Source of the DNA: Granulicella sp. S156
GTDB lineage: Bacteria; Acidobacteriota; Terriglobia; Terriglobales; Acidobacteriaceae
Direction of reading: 5' to 3'
Assembly (NCBI RefSeq): GCF_009766105.1
Contig: NZ_LMUH01000005.1
Location: forward strand, 458,315-522,314
DNA length: 64,000 nucleotides
Part shown: piece by piece, positions 41,723 to 51,496 of the stretch
How positions within the stretch are numbered: the stretch's first letter is position 1
Layout: each line of letters opens with the position of its first letter
Made by a program: the position numbers and the translations under genes
The notes under the pieces: generated by a model
Databases searched by the model: none
Seen by the model: only the letters and a program-made list of their open reading frames with translations
What the model was told of the DNA's origin: nothing

Positions 41723-42187
41723 TTACCGCTTCTCCGAGTTCGAACCGACGAGCTCCAGCGCGACCGGCTGCTGAGCGTAGTGCGGATGGTCGGCGCCCTT
41801 GTAAACCTTGAGCTTGGTGGCCATCTGGCGGCCCAGCTTGCTCTTCGGCAGCATGCCCTTGATCGCCTCTTCCAGGATCTTCTCGGGACGGCGGGCGAGC
41901 AGCTTCACAAAGCTCTCTTCGCGCAGGCCACCGGGAAAGCCCGTGTAACGGCGGTACAGCTTCTGACCGGCCTTCATGCCCGTCAGATGAATCTTTTCGG
42001 CATTGATCACGATGACGTGATCGCCCATGTCGATGTAGGGCGTATAGAGAGGATTGCGCTTGCCGGCCAGAACAGAGGCGGCTTCGGAAGCGAGACGGCC
42101 CAGGGTCTTGTTGGTGGCGTCGAGGACGAACCACTTGCGGACGATGTCCTTGCCGCTGGGGATCGTGGTGGTGTTATTCAGATTCAC
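41723..42187 (-). CDS. rplM: 50S ribosomal protein uL13
   Basis: 154 residues from GTG at 42187, chosen because AAGGAG stands about 8 bases upstream and the protein then begins close to the family start. A longer ATG reading from 42259 adds a Lys/Ser-rich leader. Hallmarks are [60 protein letters not shown] and [20 protein letters not shown]. It is the first gene of the rplM-rpsI pair. Confidence 0.96.
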   Translation of the reverse strand: MNLNNTTTIPSGKDIVRKWFVLDATNKTLGRLASEAASVLAGKRNPLYTPYIDMGDHVIVINAEKIHLTGMKAGQKLYRRYTGFPGGLREESFVKLLARRPEKILEEAIKGMLPKSKLGRQMATKLKVYKGADHPHYAQQPVALELVGSNSEKR

Positions 42188-42657
42188 TGGTTTACTCCTT
42201 GGTTCTGCCGTCTTCGTCCTGCGTTGGTCCGGCTTGTAGCTCGAAGACTTTGTGGACACATACTGCGTTAGGCGGCAAAACGAGCGCAGGCACGATACCC
42301 GCGCGCGAGAAAGCCGGCGTTGCGATGGAGCGCACAGAGCCTTGGCTGCTGAATCTAGCCATGCAAGGGCTGGGGAGTGGGTGCTTTGTAGGCCGGCGCG
42401 CTTCTAATAATGTATAAAAGCTTGCCTTGCCTCGCGGTGGACTCACCTCGGTGTCTCGCTCTGCGTTCCTCGTTGCCGCCCAAACCACGGGCACACGGAG
42501 GTACAGGCGCGAAACTGCGCGAGACTCCAGCCTAGCCAAATGGCCAGTTAATGTCAATGTTTTTAATGCTAGTAGAGGCAAGCACTCACCCCGCGCGGGC
42601 GATTATCGCCCGCGCGGGGTGGCACATTTTTCACTGTTTACGTCATTCTCCAACACC
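42188..42657. other. spacer between rplM and the Oar-like gene
   Basis: No gene is called here. It should carry the rplM promoter at its left part and the terminator hairpin at 42588-42622 at its right. Small open frames on both strands lack recognisable features. Confidence 0.5.
42588..42622 (-). terminator. strong hairpin after the Oar-like gene
   Basis: CACCCCGCGCGGGCGAT / ATCGCCCGCGCGGGGTG around a short T-containing centre form a stem of about 16 bp. It lies 35 bp after the stop of the gene at 42658, with an A/T-rich flank (CACATTTTTC on the plus strand). Confidence 0.75.
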
Positions 42658-45486
42658 CTAGAAGCTGAACGAACTCCGCAGGGTAACCGTCCGGTTGGCG
42701 GAGGAGCTTCCACTGAAAAACGGGGTATTGAGCGAGATCGACTGCCCAAAAAGCGGCGAACTAAGCACCCCCACCGGAGGTCCAGGGTTCACATGGTTCA
42801 GGATATTGTTCGCCTCGACCGAAAAGCTGAGACTGTAGGGCCGATCGGGCTTCGGCGCCGGGCCTTTCGGAGCAGGAGTGCCGGGTGGCGGCGGTGTAGG
42901 CGCTGGCCGAGGGCCAAACTTGAACTCCTTTTGAACGTGCGCCGAAAGGAAGATAAAACCGGGACCCCTACCGTGATTGACGGGGATGATGGTCTCCCCT
43001 GGCTGCGGGGTAGTGTCGAAGGTGCCGTAACGGGTATGCATGACCGACGCCGCAGGACTCAGAGGGCCGGCAAAGGAGGGGCGATCGTTATATTGGGTGT
43101 CGCCATTGAGGTCGGTACCGGTAGTGATATTGAAGGGCGCTCCCGGCTGCATAACCAGGAACGGGCCGCCACTGACCCCGAAGGGCAACTGGAGTTGGCC
43201 ACCTGTGAAGAACCCGGCATTCGAGTAGGGAACCCGGCCGAAGTCGACGGAGGGATTGTACGAATTGGAGGGAAAGGTGGTGGCGCCAAGCGCGTCTGTC
43301 CTGTTGGAAGGCATGAAAAAAGAAAACGCAAACAAGTTGACTCGCTTGGTGGGCTGCAGCTGAGCGTTGGCGAAGAGAATGTTGTTTTTCTCAATACCAA
43401 CAGAAGAGAACTGGTAGATATTTTGGGTTCCACCCAGGGGACGGACGCCACTGGACGGGTCGCTGGGGTTGTAGGTGCCGGGCAGTGGCGCATTGATATT
43501 GCGCGAGAGATATTGGTGATCTCCGCGGAAGTACAGGTAGTTCACACTGACGCTGCCGATCTTACCCAGGCCGCGCTCCACCGTAAGGCCGCTAATGATC
43601 TCGTACGACGTGCGCATATGCGGATCGATGTTGTAGAGCGTGGGCGGAACCGACCCCAGATCCGTCACGGGCGGCGGACTATTAAGGTAAGCGAGATAGA
43701 AGTTGGGGTTGTCGACATAGTACGAAGGCTGCGTCGTGCCGCTCTGCTGCCGGATCGCAGTCAGAATATTGGTAGACACGAAGCGGCTGTAAAAGATGCC
43801 GCTACCGCCGCGCAGCGTGACCACAGGAGGCTTCTTATCCTTCTGCCCGACGGCCCAGGCAAACCCAGCACGTGGCGCTGGATCGACATGATCGGGCACG
43901 GCGGATTGGCTCTCAAAGCGGAAGCCATAGTTGAGTGTGAGGTTCTTGCGCGCCTTCCACTCGTCCTCGGCAAAGATACCGAGGTCGCCGGTGAGCACGG
44001 TGGCGCTGGCATCTCCGGTGGTGAGGTTGTACTGGGTGGTGCCGCCGCCGCTGGCGAAGATCTCCGCCGGAGTCTCACCGTTCAAGGCGCGCTGGTAGGT
44101 AGCGAGGTCGGGAAAGATGAACTGGCCGTTGTAGTTGGCTGTGGAGGCGTTGGCGTCACGTAGCAGGCGGTAGCGTCCGCCCAGGCGCAGGAAGTGCGAT
44201 CCGTGCTCGATCGAGACGAACTCCTGGAACTCATAGCGATCCTGAGTGTCATTCAGGCTCTGCGCGGAACTCCCACCGCCGTTGAAGACGCCTTCTACGA
44301 CGACCGTCGCCGAGGTGCTGGCAGGGCTTTGCTGCTGGCTCGTGCGCGAGTATTGAAAGTGCGCCTCAGAGACGATCTTCGAACCAAAGAGCTGAGTGTC
44401 GGTAAGTTGCAGGGTCTGTGTGGTCGTAGTGCTGTTGAGACCCTCGGAGGGCAGGACCAGCAGGCCGACGCCACTGTTGTTCAGGCTGGCCTGGTTGTAC
44501 TCATAGCGACCGGTCAGGGTGTTATTGGTCGTCACCTGCCGGTCGAGACGCCCGCTATAGGTCTGGGTGCGCTGCGGAGCGGGAACGGCCTCGGAAAGTG
44601 GTGTCAGCAGAGTGGGATCAATAGCGTCGACGATGGCATTGTTCTGTAGATCGTTATAGGTTCCGCTGACAAAGAAAGATGTCTTCTTATTAATGGCACC
44701 GCTTATATTCCCGTCGAGATTGAGTACATAGTACGGCGGCTCGACAGTGGTATAGGGATTGCGCCCGTTGAAGACATCGTCATTGCCGGAGCTGGTGAAG
44801 TTGCCATGGAGCTTGTCGGCTCCGGGCTTCGTGAATATCTCCACACGTCCAAAACCCAGGTCGTCATACTGGGCTGAAAACGGATTCTGGTTGATGCGAA
44901 TCTCGCGAATCGTGTTTTTGGGCGGAAAGCGGCCGTTCGAGAAACCATCGACAAAGATCTGCGGAGGCTTTTCTCCGGTGCCTCCGGCCAGGGCCAGAAC
45001 CTCCTGCTGGAACGTGCCGTTGTCATCGGAGAAGGCCTTGAGACCGTCGCCTTTGAAGACCATGGCACTGCGGTTGTCCGCCGCAGAGGTGCTGGAGTTG
45101 TCGACTGGAACATCGACCTCCTCGGTCTGGGTGGCGATGACAAGCTTCGCGTCCATCGTTGCGCGAGCTGGTTGCCCGGCAAGCTTCACGGTCGTGACGT
45201 AAGGATCGAAGCCCGCGGACACGATAGTGACGTCATAGCTGCCAGCGGGTAATGTCAGGGTGAATCGTCCGGTACTGTCGGTGGTGGTATCGCGTTGCAG
45301 CCCGGAGCCCTCTACGTGCACTGCCGCGCGCTGCACCTTCGCTCCGGAGGGGTCCGAGACGACACCCGTCAACGTACCGTCTTTGGTGGAGCCTGATGTG
45401 GGGCCTTGCGCGCGGCAGTCTGCCCGGCCCATCGCCCCAATGCAAGAAAGCAATAAGACCCAAAGCGACCGCCGGAGGTTCGGCAT
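42658..45486 (-). CDS. Oar-like TonB-dependent outer-membrane protein A
   Basis: 942 residues from ATG 45486, with AGGTGGG upstream. A signal peptide (MPNLRRSLWVLLLSCIGAMG) is followed by a carboxypeptidase-regulatory-like domain (TGVVSDPSGAKVQRAAVHVE, FTLTLPAGSYDVTIVSAGFD). A plug domain follows (PPQIFVDGFSNGRFPPKNTI, RINQNPFSAQYD), then a long beta-barrel ending in aromatic TLRSSFSF. A Pro-rich insert (PAPTPPPPGTPAPKGPAPKP) lies near the C-terminus. Such proteins are thought to import large substrates with TonB. It is a tandem paralogue of the next gene upstream. Confidence 0.9.
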   Translation of the reverse strand: MPNLRRSLWVLLLSCIGAMGRADCRAQGPTSGSTKDGTLTGVVSDPSGAKVQRAAVHVEGSGLQRDTTTDSTGRFTLTLPAGSYDVTIVSAGFDPYVTTVKLAGQPARATMDAKLVIATQTEEVDVPVDNSSTSAADNRSAMVFKGDGLKAFSDDNGTFQQEVLALAGGTGEKPPQIFVDGFSNGRFPPKNTIREIRINQNPFSAQYDDLGFGRVEIFTKPGADKLHGNFTSSGNDDVFNGRNPYTTVEPPYYVLNLDGNISGAINKKTSFFVSGTYNDLQNNAIVDAIDPTLLTPLSEAVPAPQRTQTYSGRLDRQVTTNNTLTGRYEYNQASLNNSGVGLLVLPSEGLNSTTTTQTLQLTDTQLFGSKIVSEAHFQYSRTSQQQSPASTSATVVVEGVFNGGGSSAQSLNDTQDRYEFQEFVSIEHGSHFLRLGGRYRLLRDANASTANYNGQFIFPDLATYQRALNGETPAEIFASGGGTTQYNLTTGDASATVLTGDLGIFAEDEWKARKNLTLNYGFRFESQSAVPDHVDPAPRAGFAWAVGQKDKKPPVVTLRGGSGIFYSRFVSTNILTAIRQQSGTTQPSYYVDNPNFYLAYLNSPPPVTDLGSVPPTLYNIDPHMRTSYEIISGLTVERGLGKIGSVSVNYLYFRGDHQYLSRNINAPLPGTYNPSDPSSGVRPLGGTQNIYQFSSVGIEKNNILFANAQLQPTKRVNLFAFSFFMPSNRTDALGATTFPSNSYNPSVDFGRVPYSNAGFFTGGQLQLPFGVSGGPFLVMQPGAPFNITTGTDLNGDTQYNDRPSFAGPLSPAASVMHTRYGTFDTTPQPGETIIPVNHGRGPGFIFLSAHVQKEFKFGPRPAPTPPPPGTPAPKGPAPKPDRPYSLSFSVEANNILNHVNPGPPVGVLSSPLFGQSISLNTPFFSGSSSANRTVTLRSSFSF

Positions 45487-45622
45487 CCAGTCCCACCTGA
45501 GAAGAGTCACGCATTGACACACGTGTGCGGATTAGACTTTTGGCCGCTTGGAACGTTATCTCGGTCGGAGCGAAATTCAGAGAGAATCTGCTACCTGGCG
45601 AAATAACCAGGGACAGCACCGA

Positions 45623-48568
45623 TCAGAACTGGAACTGTGTACGCAGCAGGATGGTGCGGTTTGCCGCACTCGTGCTGATGAAGCTGTTGGCTGTGGAGAT
45701 CGATTTGCCGAAGAGCGACGAATTGAGCACGCCTACTGGAGTTCCCGGGCTGACGGTATTGGTCACATTCTGGGCCTCCGCAGAGAACGTGAGCGAATAA
45801 CGCGGCGGGGGCGGGGTTGTTGGGCCGGTCGGGTGTGGCGCCCCCGGTGACGGAGGGGTAGCAGGTGCACGCGGACCAAATTTGAACGTCTCCCGCACCT
45901 GTAGCTGCAGGGAGACAAAGGCAGGTCCATGTCCATAGTTGATTGGAATGATGGTCTGGCCTGGCATCGGAGAAGTATCGAAGTTGCCGTAGGCCGTACG
46001 GACGACGGAGGGCCGTGTCAGATCGGTGGCAAAAGCAGGACGATCGTTGTACTGGGTGTCGCCGTTGTTGTCCTGACCGGTGGTGATATTGAAGGGCCTC
46101 CCGGCGCGAGCTACAAGGAAGGCTCCAGCGCTCAAGCCCCAGCGCATGTCCGAATCCAGACCGCCGAAGTAGTTGGCATTGCGGATCCAGCTGGTGCGTC
46201 CGTAGTCTTGATGCGGATCGTACTGGTTGGAGGGAAAGGCGGTGGACCCGGAAACGTCCGCATTGGCACGGGGAAGGTTGAAAAAAGACCACGCGGTGAG
46301 GTGTTTGTTGACTGTCAATTGCAAATTGTTGAAGAAGAATCTACCCAGGCTCTCGCCGCCGGAGTTGAACTGGTACTCATTGCCCACGGCCGAACCGAAT
46401 GGGCGGATGCCGCTCAATGGATTGCTGGGATCATAGGTTCCCGGAAGGGGAGCGTTGATATTGAGCGATTGCCATTGATGGACACCGCGATCAATCAGGT
46501 AGTTCGAGGTGAAGGAACCATATTTGCCAAGGCTGATCTCTGCGCTCAGGCCTGCGGTAATGCTGTACTCCGAATGCAGATGCGGATTGATGTTGTAGGT
46601 GGTTGGCGGCGTGCTCGCACCAAGCGACGCGGCATCTGGGATGTTGCATAGCTGTTGCGCATTTTGAGTCGATGGCGATGCGCAGGATTCGAAGCCAGGG
46701 TTCGTAATGTAATACGTCTGTTGGTTTGCAGCACTTCCCTGGCGTACGGCGGTGAGCAAATCTCCTACTGCGAAGCGGTCAAAGAAAAGGCCTCCGCCAC
46801 CGCGCAGCACGACACGCGCCGGCTTCTTGTCGGTCTGGTGGATTGCCCAGGCAAAGCCCGCGCGAGGAGCGGGGTCTGCGCGGCTGGGAACGGCGGATTG
46901 TGCCTCAAAACGGAATCCATAGCTCAGCGTCAGGTTCTTGCGAGCTTTCCACTCGTCTTCCGCATAGACCTCCAGATCGGCCGTATAGACACTTGCGTTC
47001 TGGCGTCCTGCGGTGATGCTGAACTGAGTAGCCCCTCCACAGGCCAGTTCGGATCCGGCCTGTTCGCAGGTTGCACGAATCTGTTGATCGGTCTCGCCAG
47101 CTTGCAGGCCTAGCTGGGTGATCTGGTAGGAGGTAATGTTCGGGAAGATGAACTGGCCGTTGTAATTGGCCGTAGCGAGGTTGGCTTCACGAAACGTCCG
47201 CGCTCGCGCACCGGTGCGGATGAAGTGCGTGCCGTGGGCGATGGAGACATACTGCTGGAACTCAAACGCGTCCTGGTTGTCGTGCAGGATCTGCGCCGGA
47301 TTGCCGCCGCCGTTGAATGCGCCCTGCACCGTGATCGCGGGCGCGGTGCTGGTTGGGTCCTGCGTAGTGCGCGTGCGAATGTACTGAAAGCGCGATTCGC
47401 TGACGATGTGCGGGCCAATCACCTGCGTGTTGCCGAACTGTAGCGTCTGCATCGAGATAGAGCTGTTGAAAGCCTCTGAAGGCAGCGTGTAGGGGTTGCT
47501 GGCGCTGCTGCCGTTTGCGCTATTGGTTGGGCCGACCCCTCCGTTGGTTAAATCGACGCGGTTGTACTCATAGCGGCCTGTAAAGGTGTTGTTGGTGGTT
47601 AACTGGCGATCGAGCCGCGCGCTGTAATCGTTGGTTGTTTGCGGATCTTGCAGGGTTTGCGACAACGGCACCTGGAATTGAAAGGTGGGATCCAGAGTGA
47701 TGGCATTGATGACTGCATTGTTCTGCTGGTCGTTGTAATCGCCATTGAAGAAGAAGGAGGTCTTTTTGCCGATCGGCCCGTTGAGGTCTCCGCGAAGCTC
47801 GAGGCGGTGATAGGGTGGCTCACTCGCGGCATAAGGATTTAGCGAATTGAAGGAGGAGTCATTGCCTATTACGCCGAAGCTGCCGTGCAACGTGTCGCTA
47901 CCGGGTTTTGTAAAGATCTCCACGCGGCCAAAACCGGGCGAGTCGTATTGGGCAGAATAGGGATTCTGGTTGATGCGTATCTCGCGGATAGCGCTTTTTG
48001 GGGGAAAGGATCCACTGCTGAAGCCGTCGACATACACCTGTGGCGGATGCTGGCCGTCTCCCCCGGCGATGGCGAGCAACTGCTGCTGCAAGGTGGCATT
48101 ATCGTCGGAGAGCTCGGCGAGTTGGTCCGCCTTAAAGACCAGCGCGCTGCGGTTGTCGGCATTTGCGGTGCTGACACCAGTATCGGCAGCCACATCCACC
48201 TGCTCGGTCTGGGTGGCAATGACAAGAGATGCCTGAATGTTGGTAGATGCACTTTGCCCTGCGACCTTTACGGTGCTGACATACGGATCGAACCCGGCGG
48301 ACACGATGATGACCTCGTAGGAGCCTGCGGGCAGCGGCAGGGTAAATCGACCTGTGTCATCGGTTGTCGTATCGCGTTGCAGACCGGGGCCCTCCACATG
48401 CACGGCAGCATGTGACACCTTCGCTCCAGACGGGTCTAAGACAAGACCCGTCAGCACGCCGTCTTTGGAGGCCGTTGGTGCGGGCCCCTGTGCGCGGCAG
48501 ATTGTTGAACCCATGATTCCAACACAAGAGAGAAATAAGACACAGCACGCCCGCCAGAGGTTCAGCAT
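45623..48568 (-). CDS. Oar-like TonB-dependent outer-membrane protein B
   Basis: 981 residues with the same layout as its neighbour: a signal peptide (MLNLWRACCVLFLSCVGIMG), TGLVLDPSGAKVSHAAVHVE, PPQVYVDGFSSGSFPPKSAI, RINQNPYSAQYD, a barrel and a terminal TILLRTQFQF. It has a Pro-rich insert near residue 895. Long stretches are near-identical to the downstream paralogue, so the pair arose by tandem duplication, and the two barrels have since diverged. The distance from this stop to the next start is 136 bp. It diverges from a TonB-like gene, its possible energiser. Confidence 0.9.
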   Translation of the reverse strand: MLNLWRACCVLFLSCVGIMGSTICRAQGPAPTASKDGVLTGLVLDPSGAKVSHAAVHVEGPGLQRDTTTDDTGRFTLPLPAGSYEVIIVSAGFDPYVSTVKVAGQSASTNIQASLVIATQTEQVDVAADTGVSTANADNRSALVFKADQLAELSDDNATLQQQLLAIAGGDGQHPPQVYVDGFSSGSFPPKSAIREIRINQNPYSAQYDSPGFGRVEIFTKPGSDTLHGSFGVIGNDSSFNSLNPYAASEPPYHRLELRGDLNGPIGKKTSFFFNGDYNDQQNNAVINAITLDPTFQFQVPLSQTLQDPQTTNDYSARLDRQLTTNNTFTGRYEYNRVDLTNGGVGPTNSANGSSASNPYTLPSEAFNSSISMQTLQFGNTQVIGPHIVSESRFQYIRTRTTQDPTSTAPAITVQGAFNGGGNPAQILHDNQDAFEFQQYVSIAHGTHFIRTGARARTFREANLATANYNGQFIFPNITSYQITQLGLQAGETDQQIRATCEQAGSELACGGATQFSITAGRQNASVYTADLEVYAEDEWKARKNLTLSYGFRFEAQSAVPSRADPAPRAGFAWAIHQTDKKPARVVLRGGGGLFFDRFAVGDLLTAVRQGSAANQQTYYITNPGFESCASPSTQNAQQLCNIPDAASLGASTPPTTYNINPHLHSEYSITAGLSAEISLGKYGSFTSNYLIDRGVHQWQSLNINAPLPGTYDPSNPLSGIRPFGSAVGNEYQFNSGGESLGRFFFNNLQLTVNKHLTAWSFFNLPRANADVSGSTAFPSNQYDPHQDYGRTSWIRNANYFGGLDSDMRWGLSAGAFLVARAGRPFNITTGQDNNGDTQYNDRPAFATDLTRPSVVRTAYGNFDTSPMPGQTIIPINYGHGPAFVSLQLQVRETFKFGPRAPATPPSPGAPHPTGPTTPPPPRYSLTFSAEAQNVTNTVSPGTPVGVLNSSLFGKSISTANSFISTSAANRTILLRTQFQF

Positions 48569-48735
48569 TAAAAATTCACCTGAGAAAAATCACGCAAGAG
48601 GCAGCGTGTCCCGGGTTAGACCGCCACTGGGTCCGAAAGTTATCTTGTCTTGGTTGTTTTATAAATGGGGGGAGTCCGCGAAGCCAACATGGAAATCGAC
48701 TGCCAACGACAAATTCATGCTATCCAGTCTGCAAA

Positions 48736-49644
48736 ATGCGCGATGATGTTGCGGTGCCTATATCTCGACGCATACGCGGACGGGCGTTTCTCGTTATGGT
48801 TGCTATCGTTCCGATGGCGGTGATGCAAGCTCAGCAATTATTGGGAGTTAATCAGAGCGCAACTCCAACCCCGATAGAGTCGCACGATCCAGATGTCGAT
48901 GCCGCCGCTCAAACGATCGGTCGTGCGCTATTCCTGCGCTGCTTCTGCGCGGACAACAATCTCAGCTTCGATGCCCAAGGCAAGCCACAAGCATCTGCCA
49001 AAACTACCGACTGGACGCTGGCTGGAATCAACGTGCAAAAAGTGGAGCGCAAGGGGCCGGGAGAGATCGAACTCGACGGTGTGCGGGTCGCGATGCGTTA
49101 CGCAACCGATCGGCATGAGTTCGATCGAGATCCGCAGAACGATGACAAGATGCGTCTCACTCTTGCAGACAATGGTGATGCTGCTGCTTTTACGCGCGAG
49201 TTGCAAGCAGTGTTCTCCACGGGGATCGATCGGCCATTGCAGCGTTCCATGCCCGACTTTTGGCAGCACTACTTCGACCCATCGATGGCATGGCCGCAGG
49301 ATGCTCTTACAGGTCAGCAGATCGTTGCCTTTGCAGGTCCGCCTGTAGCGGCTGGAGGGGCAGAGAGTGAACCTACACTTACACATCGAGCGGAAGCAGG
49401 CTATACGCCGCTGGCTTCGCACGACCGTGTTACCGGAACGGTTCAGGTTCGCATGGTGGTTGACTTGGAGGGCAAGCCGCGGCATATCGTGATCGTTCAG
49501 CCACTGGGCTACGGGCTGGATGCTCGTGCGGTCGAGGCAGCCGCGAAGTTCCGCTTCACTCCAGCGACGATTAGGGGCAAGCCCGTTGCGTCGACGGTGC
49601 TGATGAGCCAGGATTTTCTGTTGGTCTCGCCGCCACCACATTAA
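48736..49644 (+). CDS. TonB C-terminal domain protein (energy transducer-like)
   Basis: 302 residues. An N-terminal hydrophobic export or anchor segment (RAFLVMVAIVPMAVMQAQ) is followed by a domain of unknown type with two adjacent cysteines (FLRCFCADNN). The final 80 residues form the TonB C-terminal fold (GTVQVRMVVDLEGKPRHIVI, LDARAVEAAAKFRFTPATIR). It lacks the Pro-rich periplasmic spacer of classical TonB. Its divergence from the Oar pair suggests a functional link. Its stop overlaps that of the convergent GT39 gene (TTAA). Confidence 0.82.
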   Translation: MRDDVAVPISRRIRGRAFLVMVAIVPMAVMQAQQLLGVNQSATPTPIESHDPDVDAAAQTIGRALFLRCFCADNNLSFDAQGKPQASAKTTDWTLAGINVQKVERKGPGEIELDGVRVAMRYATDRHEFDRDPQNDDKMRLTLADNGDAAAFTRELQAVFSTGIDRPLQRSMPDFWQHYFDPSMAWPQDALTGQQIVAFAGPPVAAGGAESEPTLTHRAEAGYTPLASHDRVTGTVQVRMVVDLEGKPRHIVIVQPLGYGLDARAVEAAAKFRFTPATIRGKPVASTVLMSQDFLLVSPPPH

Positions 49645-51329
49645 TGCTCAAGCTGATTCGTGCTGGGCTGCTGTCCCATCTTCGTAACCAGCGGCTTTGG
49701 CGTGTGATGCTTGTGAGTTCGCACAGGTTCTGTCTGTAGCGTGGGATCAAGTCGATAGAGGATCAGCAGGTTGCGATCGGGATCGTCCATCGCCGGAAAT
49801 GCCGCAACACGTTCGATGTGGTAGAGCGGCGTGAGGGCGTCCATCTTGTCGTCGTCGAGCTCGTTCCATGCGGCGTACCAGCCCGGACGGTATTGCTTTA
49901 CGCGATCCGCTAATTCCAAAGTGCCGAAGTCGTCGTCGATCGAGGGCAGTCCAGTCATCAGGGTCAGGTCGGAACCGGAAATCGACAGCACAAGGTGCGG
50001 ATGTGTGGGGTCAGACAACACAATGCGTTTGATGCCATTGGCTGCGGCTTCGAAGGTGTACTCCGGATGCAGAATGAAGCTGAGTTGCAAGATGGCGTCG
50101 GGGATGACGATACCTAATACCGCCAGGGTTGCGAGCGTGGAGGCGATGATTTTCCCGCGCAGTGTGTGGCTCTGGTGGAAACAGTCGATGCCTAGCGCGA
50201 CAAGGACTGTAATGGGGGCCGCGACAACAAGGTAATACCGTGGCTGCAGGTTGTTGTGGTACGCGAGGAAGGCGAAATATCCGCCGGTCCAGAGCAGCAG
50301 CGAGGGCACGAGTGGATTGCGGAAAAGCCTGGGTCGCCAGAACAATGCCAGAGCCAGAACAACAAAGAACAGAGGATAGAGCACATGGCCCATCCATGCG
50401 CCGTCGGTGATGGTATTCAGGATGACGGTGGGGAATGGTTCGAGCTCGATTCCGGTATAGGCGTTGGCGGAGAAGAGGTACTTGTAGTCGGCCAGGTAGT
50501 GCGGACGAACGATGAGGACGATATACGCGAGCCAGAGACTCACCGCCATCAACGCGGGAAGAATGGAGAGCCGAAGCGCTGCACGAAGACGGTATCCAGC
50601 CCGAGCCCAAACCATATACGCGACCGCAGGGATAAGAAAGATGGCGGTGGTCTTGGTGAGGACCATCGCGGGCAGAAGCAGGCCAAGCGCGAGGGAGGGA
50701 GGCAGCGCTCTGATTGCGCTGCCTCTGAAGGCGAGCGGATGCAGATGCGAAGCAGTCAGCAGCGCGAGAGCCGTGAGTGCAATGAGCAGTGGCTCAAGAA
50801 TGGCCATGCGCTCGAAGACATAGAAATAAGGGCTCGCACAGAGAAACAGCATTGCTATCGGGGCGGCCAGTGCAGGGCCGGAGCTATGCGTTTGGGACCG
50901 GGTATGTCGCTCTATAAGTCGATAAAACGTGAATAGTGTGAGCGCGAAGACGCAGAGCGTGAGCGACCGTACAGCCGCGGGTGAGACTCCTGTAAAGCGA
51001 AAGACGATCCATTCGACGGCTGGCCATACAGGCAGCGCGACGGCAGGATTGAAGTCGCCTTTCCAGTACCAGTGGCCGGTCAGATAGTGTCGAATGGCGG
51101 CGTCGCCATACCAGCCTTCATCTGTGTACTTTGCCCAATCCATCCAGGGGGAGTGGTTGGGGAAGTCGGCGTTGAGGTGGAGAAAGTGCAGGACAAGGAG
51201 TGTGGCCGCGACAGCGAGCATGATCCATCGCAGGAGAGCCGCTGCGTTGGTGCGCGGCGGCCTAGCCCTGGCGTCTGAGTGGCCGTCATTGGCATGGTTC
51301 ACGGTTTGGGTCAGGTGGTCCAGAGTCAT
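49641..51329 (-). CDS. GT39-like membrane glycosyltransferase
   Basis: 562 residues with about ten to twelve hydrophobic segments. The first periplasmic loop has acidic residues (WMDWAKYTDEGWYGDAAIRH), as in the catalytic DE region of GT39/ArnT-type polyprenyl-phosphate-sugar transferases. A soluble C-terminal part (residues 430-560) follows. Such enzymes add a sugar from a lipid-linked donor at the outer face of the inner membrane. The acceptor is unknown. No partner gene is clearly in the same transcript. Confidence 0.82.
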   Translation of the reverse strand: MTLDHLTQTVNHANDGHSDARARPPRTNAAALLRWIMLAVAATLLVLHFLHLNADFPNHSPWMDWAKYTDEGWYGDAAIRHYLTGHWYWKGDFNPAVALPVWPAVEWIVFRFTGVSPAAVRSLTLCVFALTLFTFYRLIERHTRSQTHSSGPALAAPIAMLFLCASPYFYVFERMAILEPLLIALTALALLTASHLHPLAFRGSAIRALPPSLALGLLLPAMVLTKTTAIFLIPAVAYMVWARAGYRLRAALRLSILPALMAVSLWLAYIVLIVRPHYLADYKYLFSANAYTGIELEPFPTVILNTITDGAWMGHVLYPLFFVVLALALFWRPRLFRNPLVPSLLLWTGGYFAFLAYHNNLQPRYYLVVAAPITVLVALGIDCFHQSHTLRGKIIASTLATLAVLGIVIPDAILQLSFILHPEYTFEAAANGIKRIVLSDPTHPHLVLSISGSDLTLMTGLPSIDDDFGTLELADRVKQYRPGWYAAWNELDDDKMDALTPLYHIERVAAFPAMDDPDRNLLILYRLDPTLQTEPVRTHKHHTPKPLVTKMGQQPSTNQLEH

Positions 51330-51496
51330 CCGCAGGATTCAATCAAAACGTAACGAACACGCGCAATCACATGCCGGGCTGTGATTGCGCGATCAGGCCA
51401 CCACACCGTTTGATGCGGCTTTCCCTACAAATTTGCAATTGCAAATAATTATAGGTTCGGCGGCGGCCCTTTTCACGAGATAGCTCTGCGAAAAGG

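Noticed and set aside
42427-44163. 578-aa open frame on the plus strand opposite the Oar-like gene
   Set aside because: It is antisense to a protein with convincing domains. The product is Arg/Gly/Val-rich with no recognisable domain.
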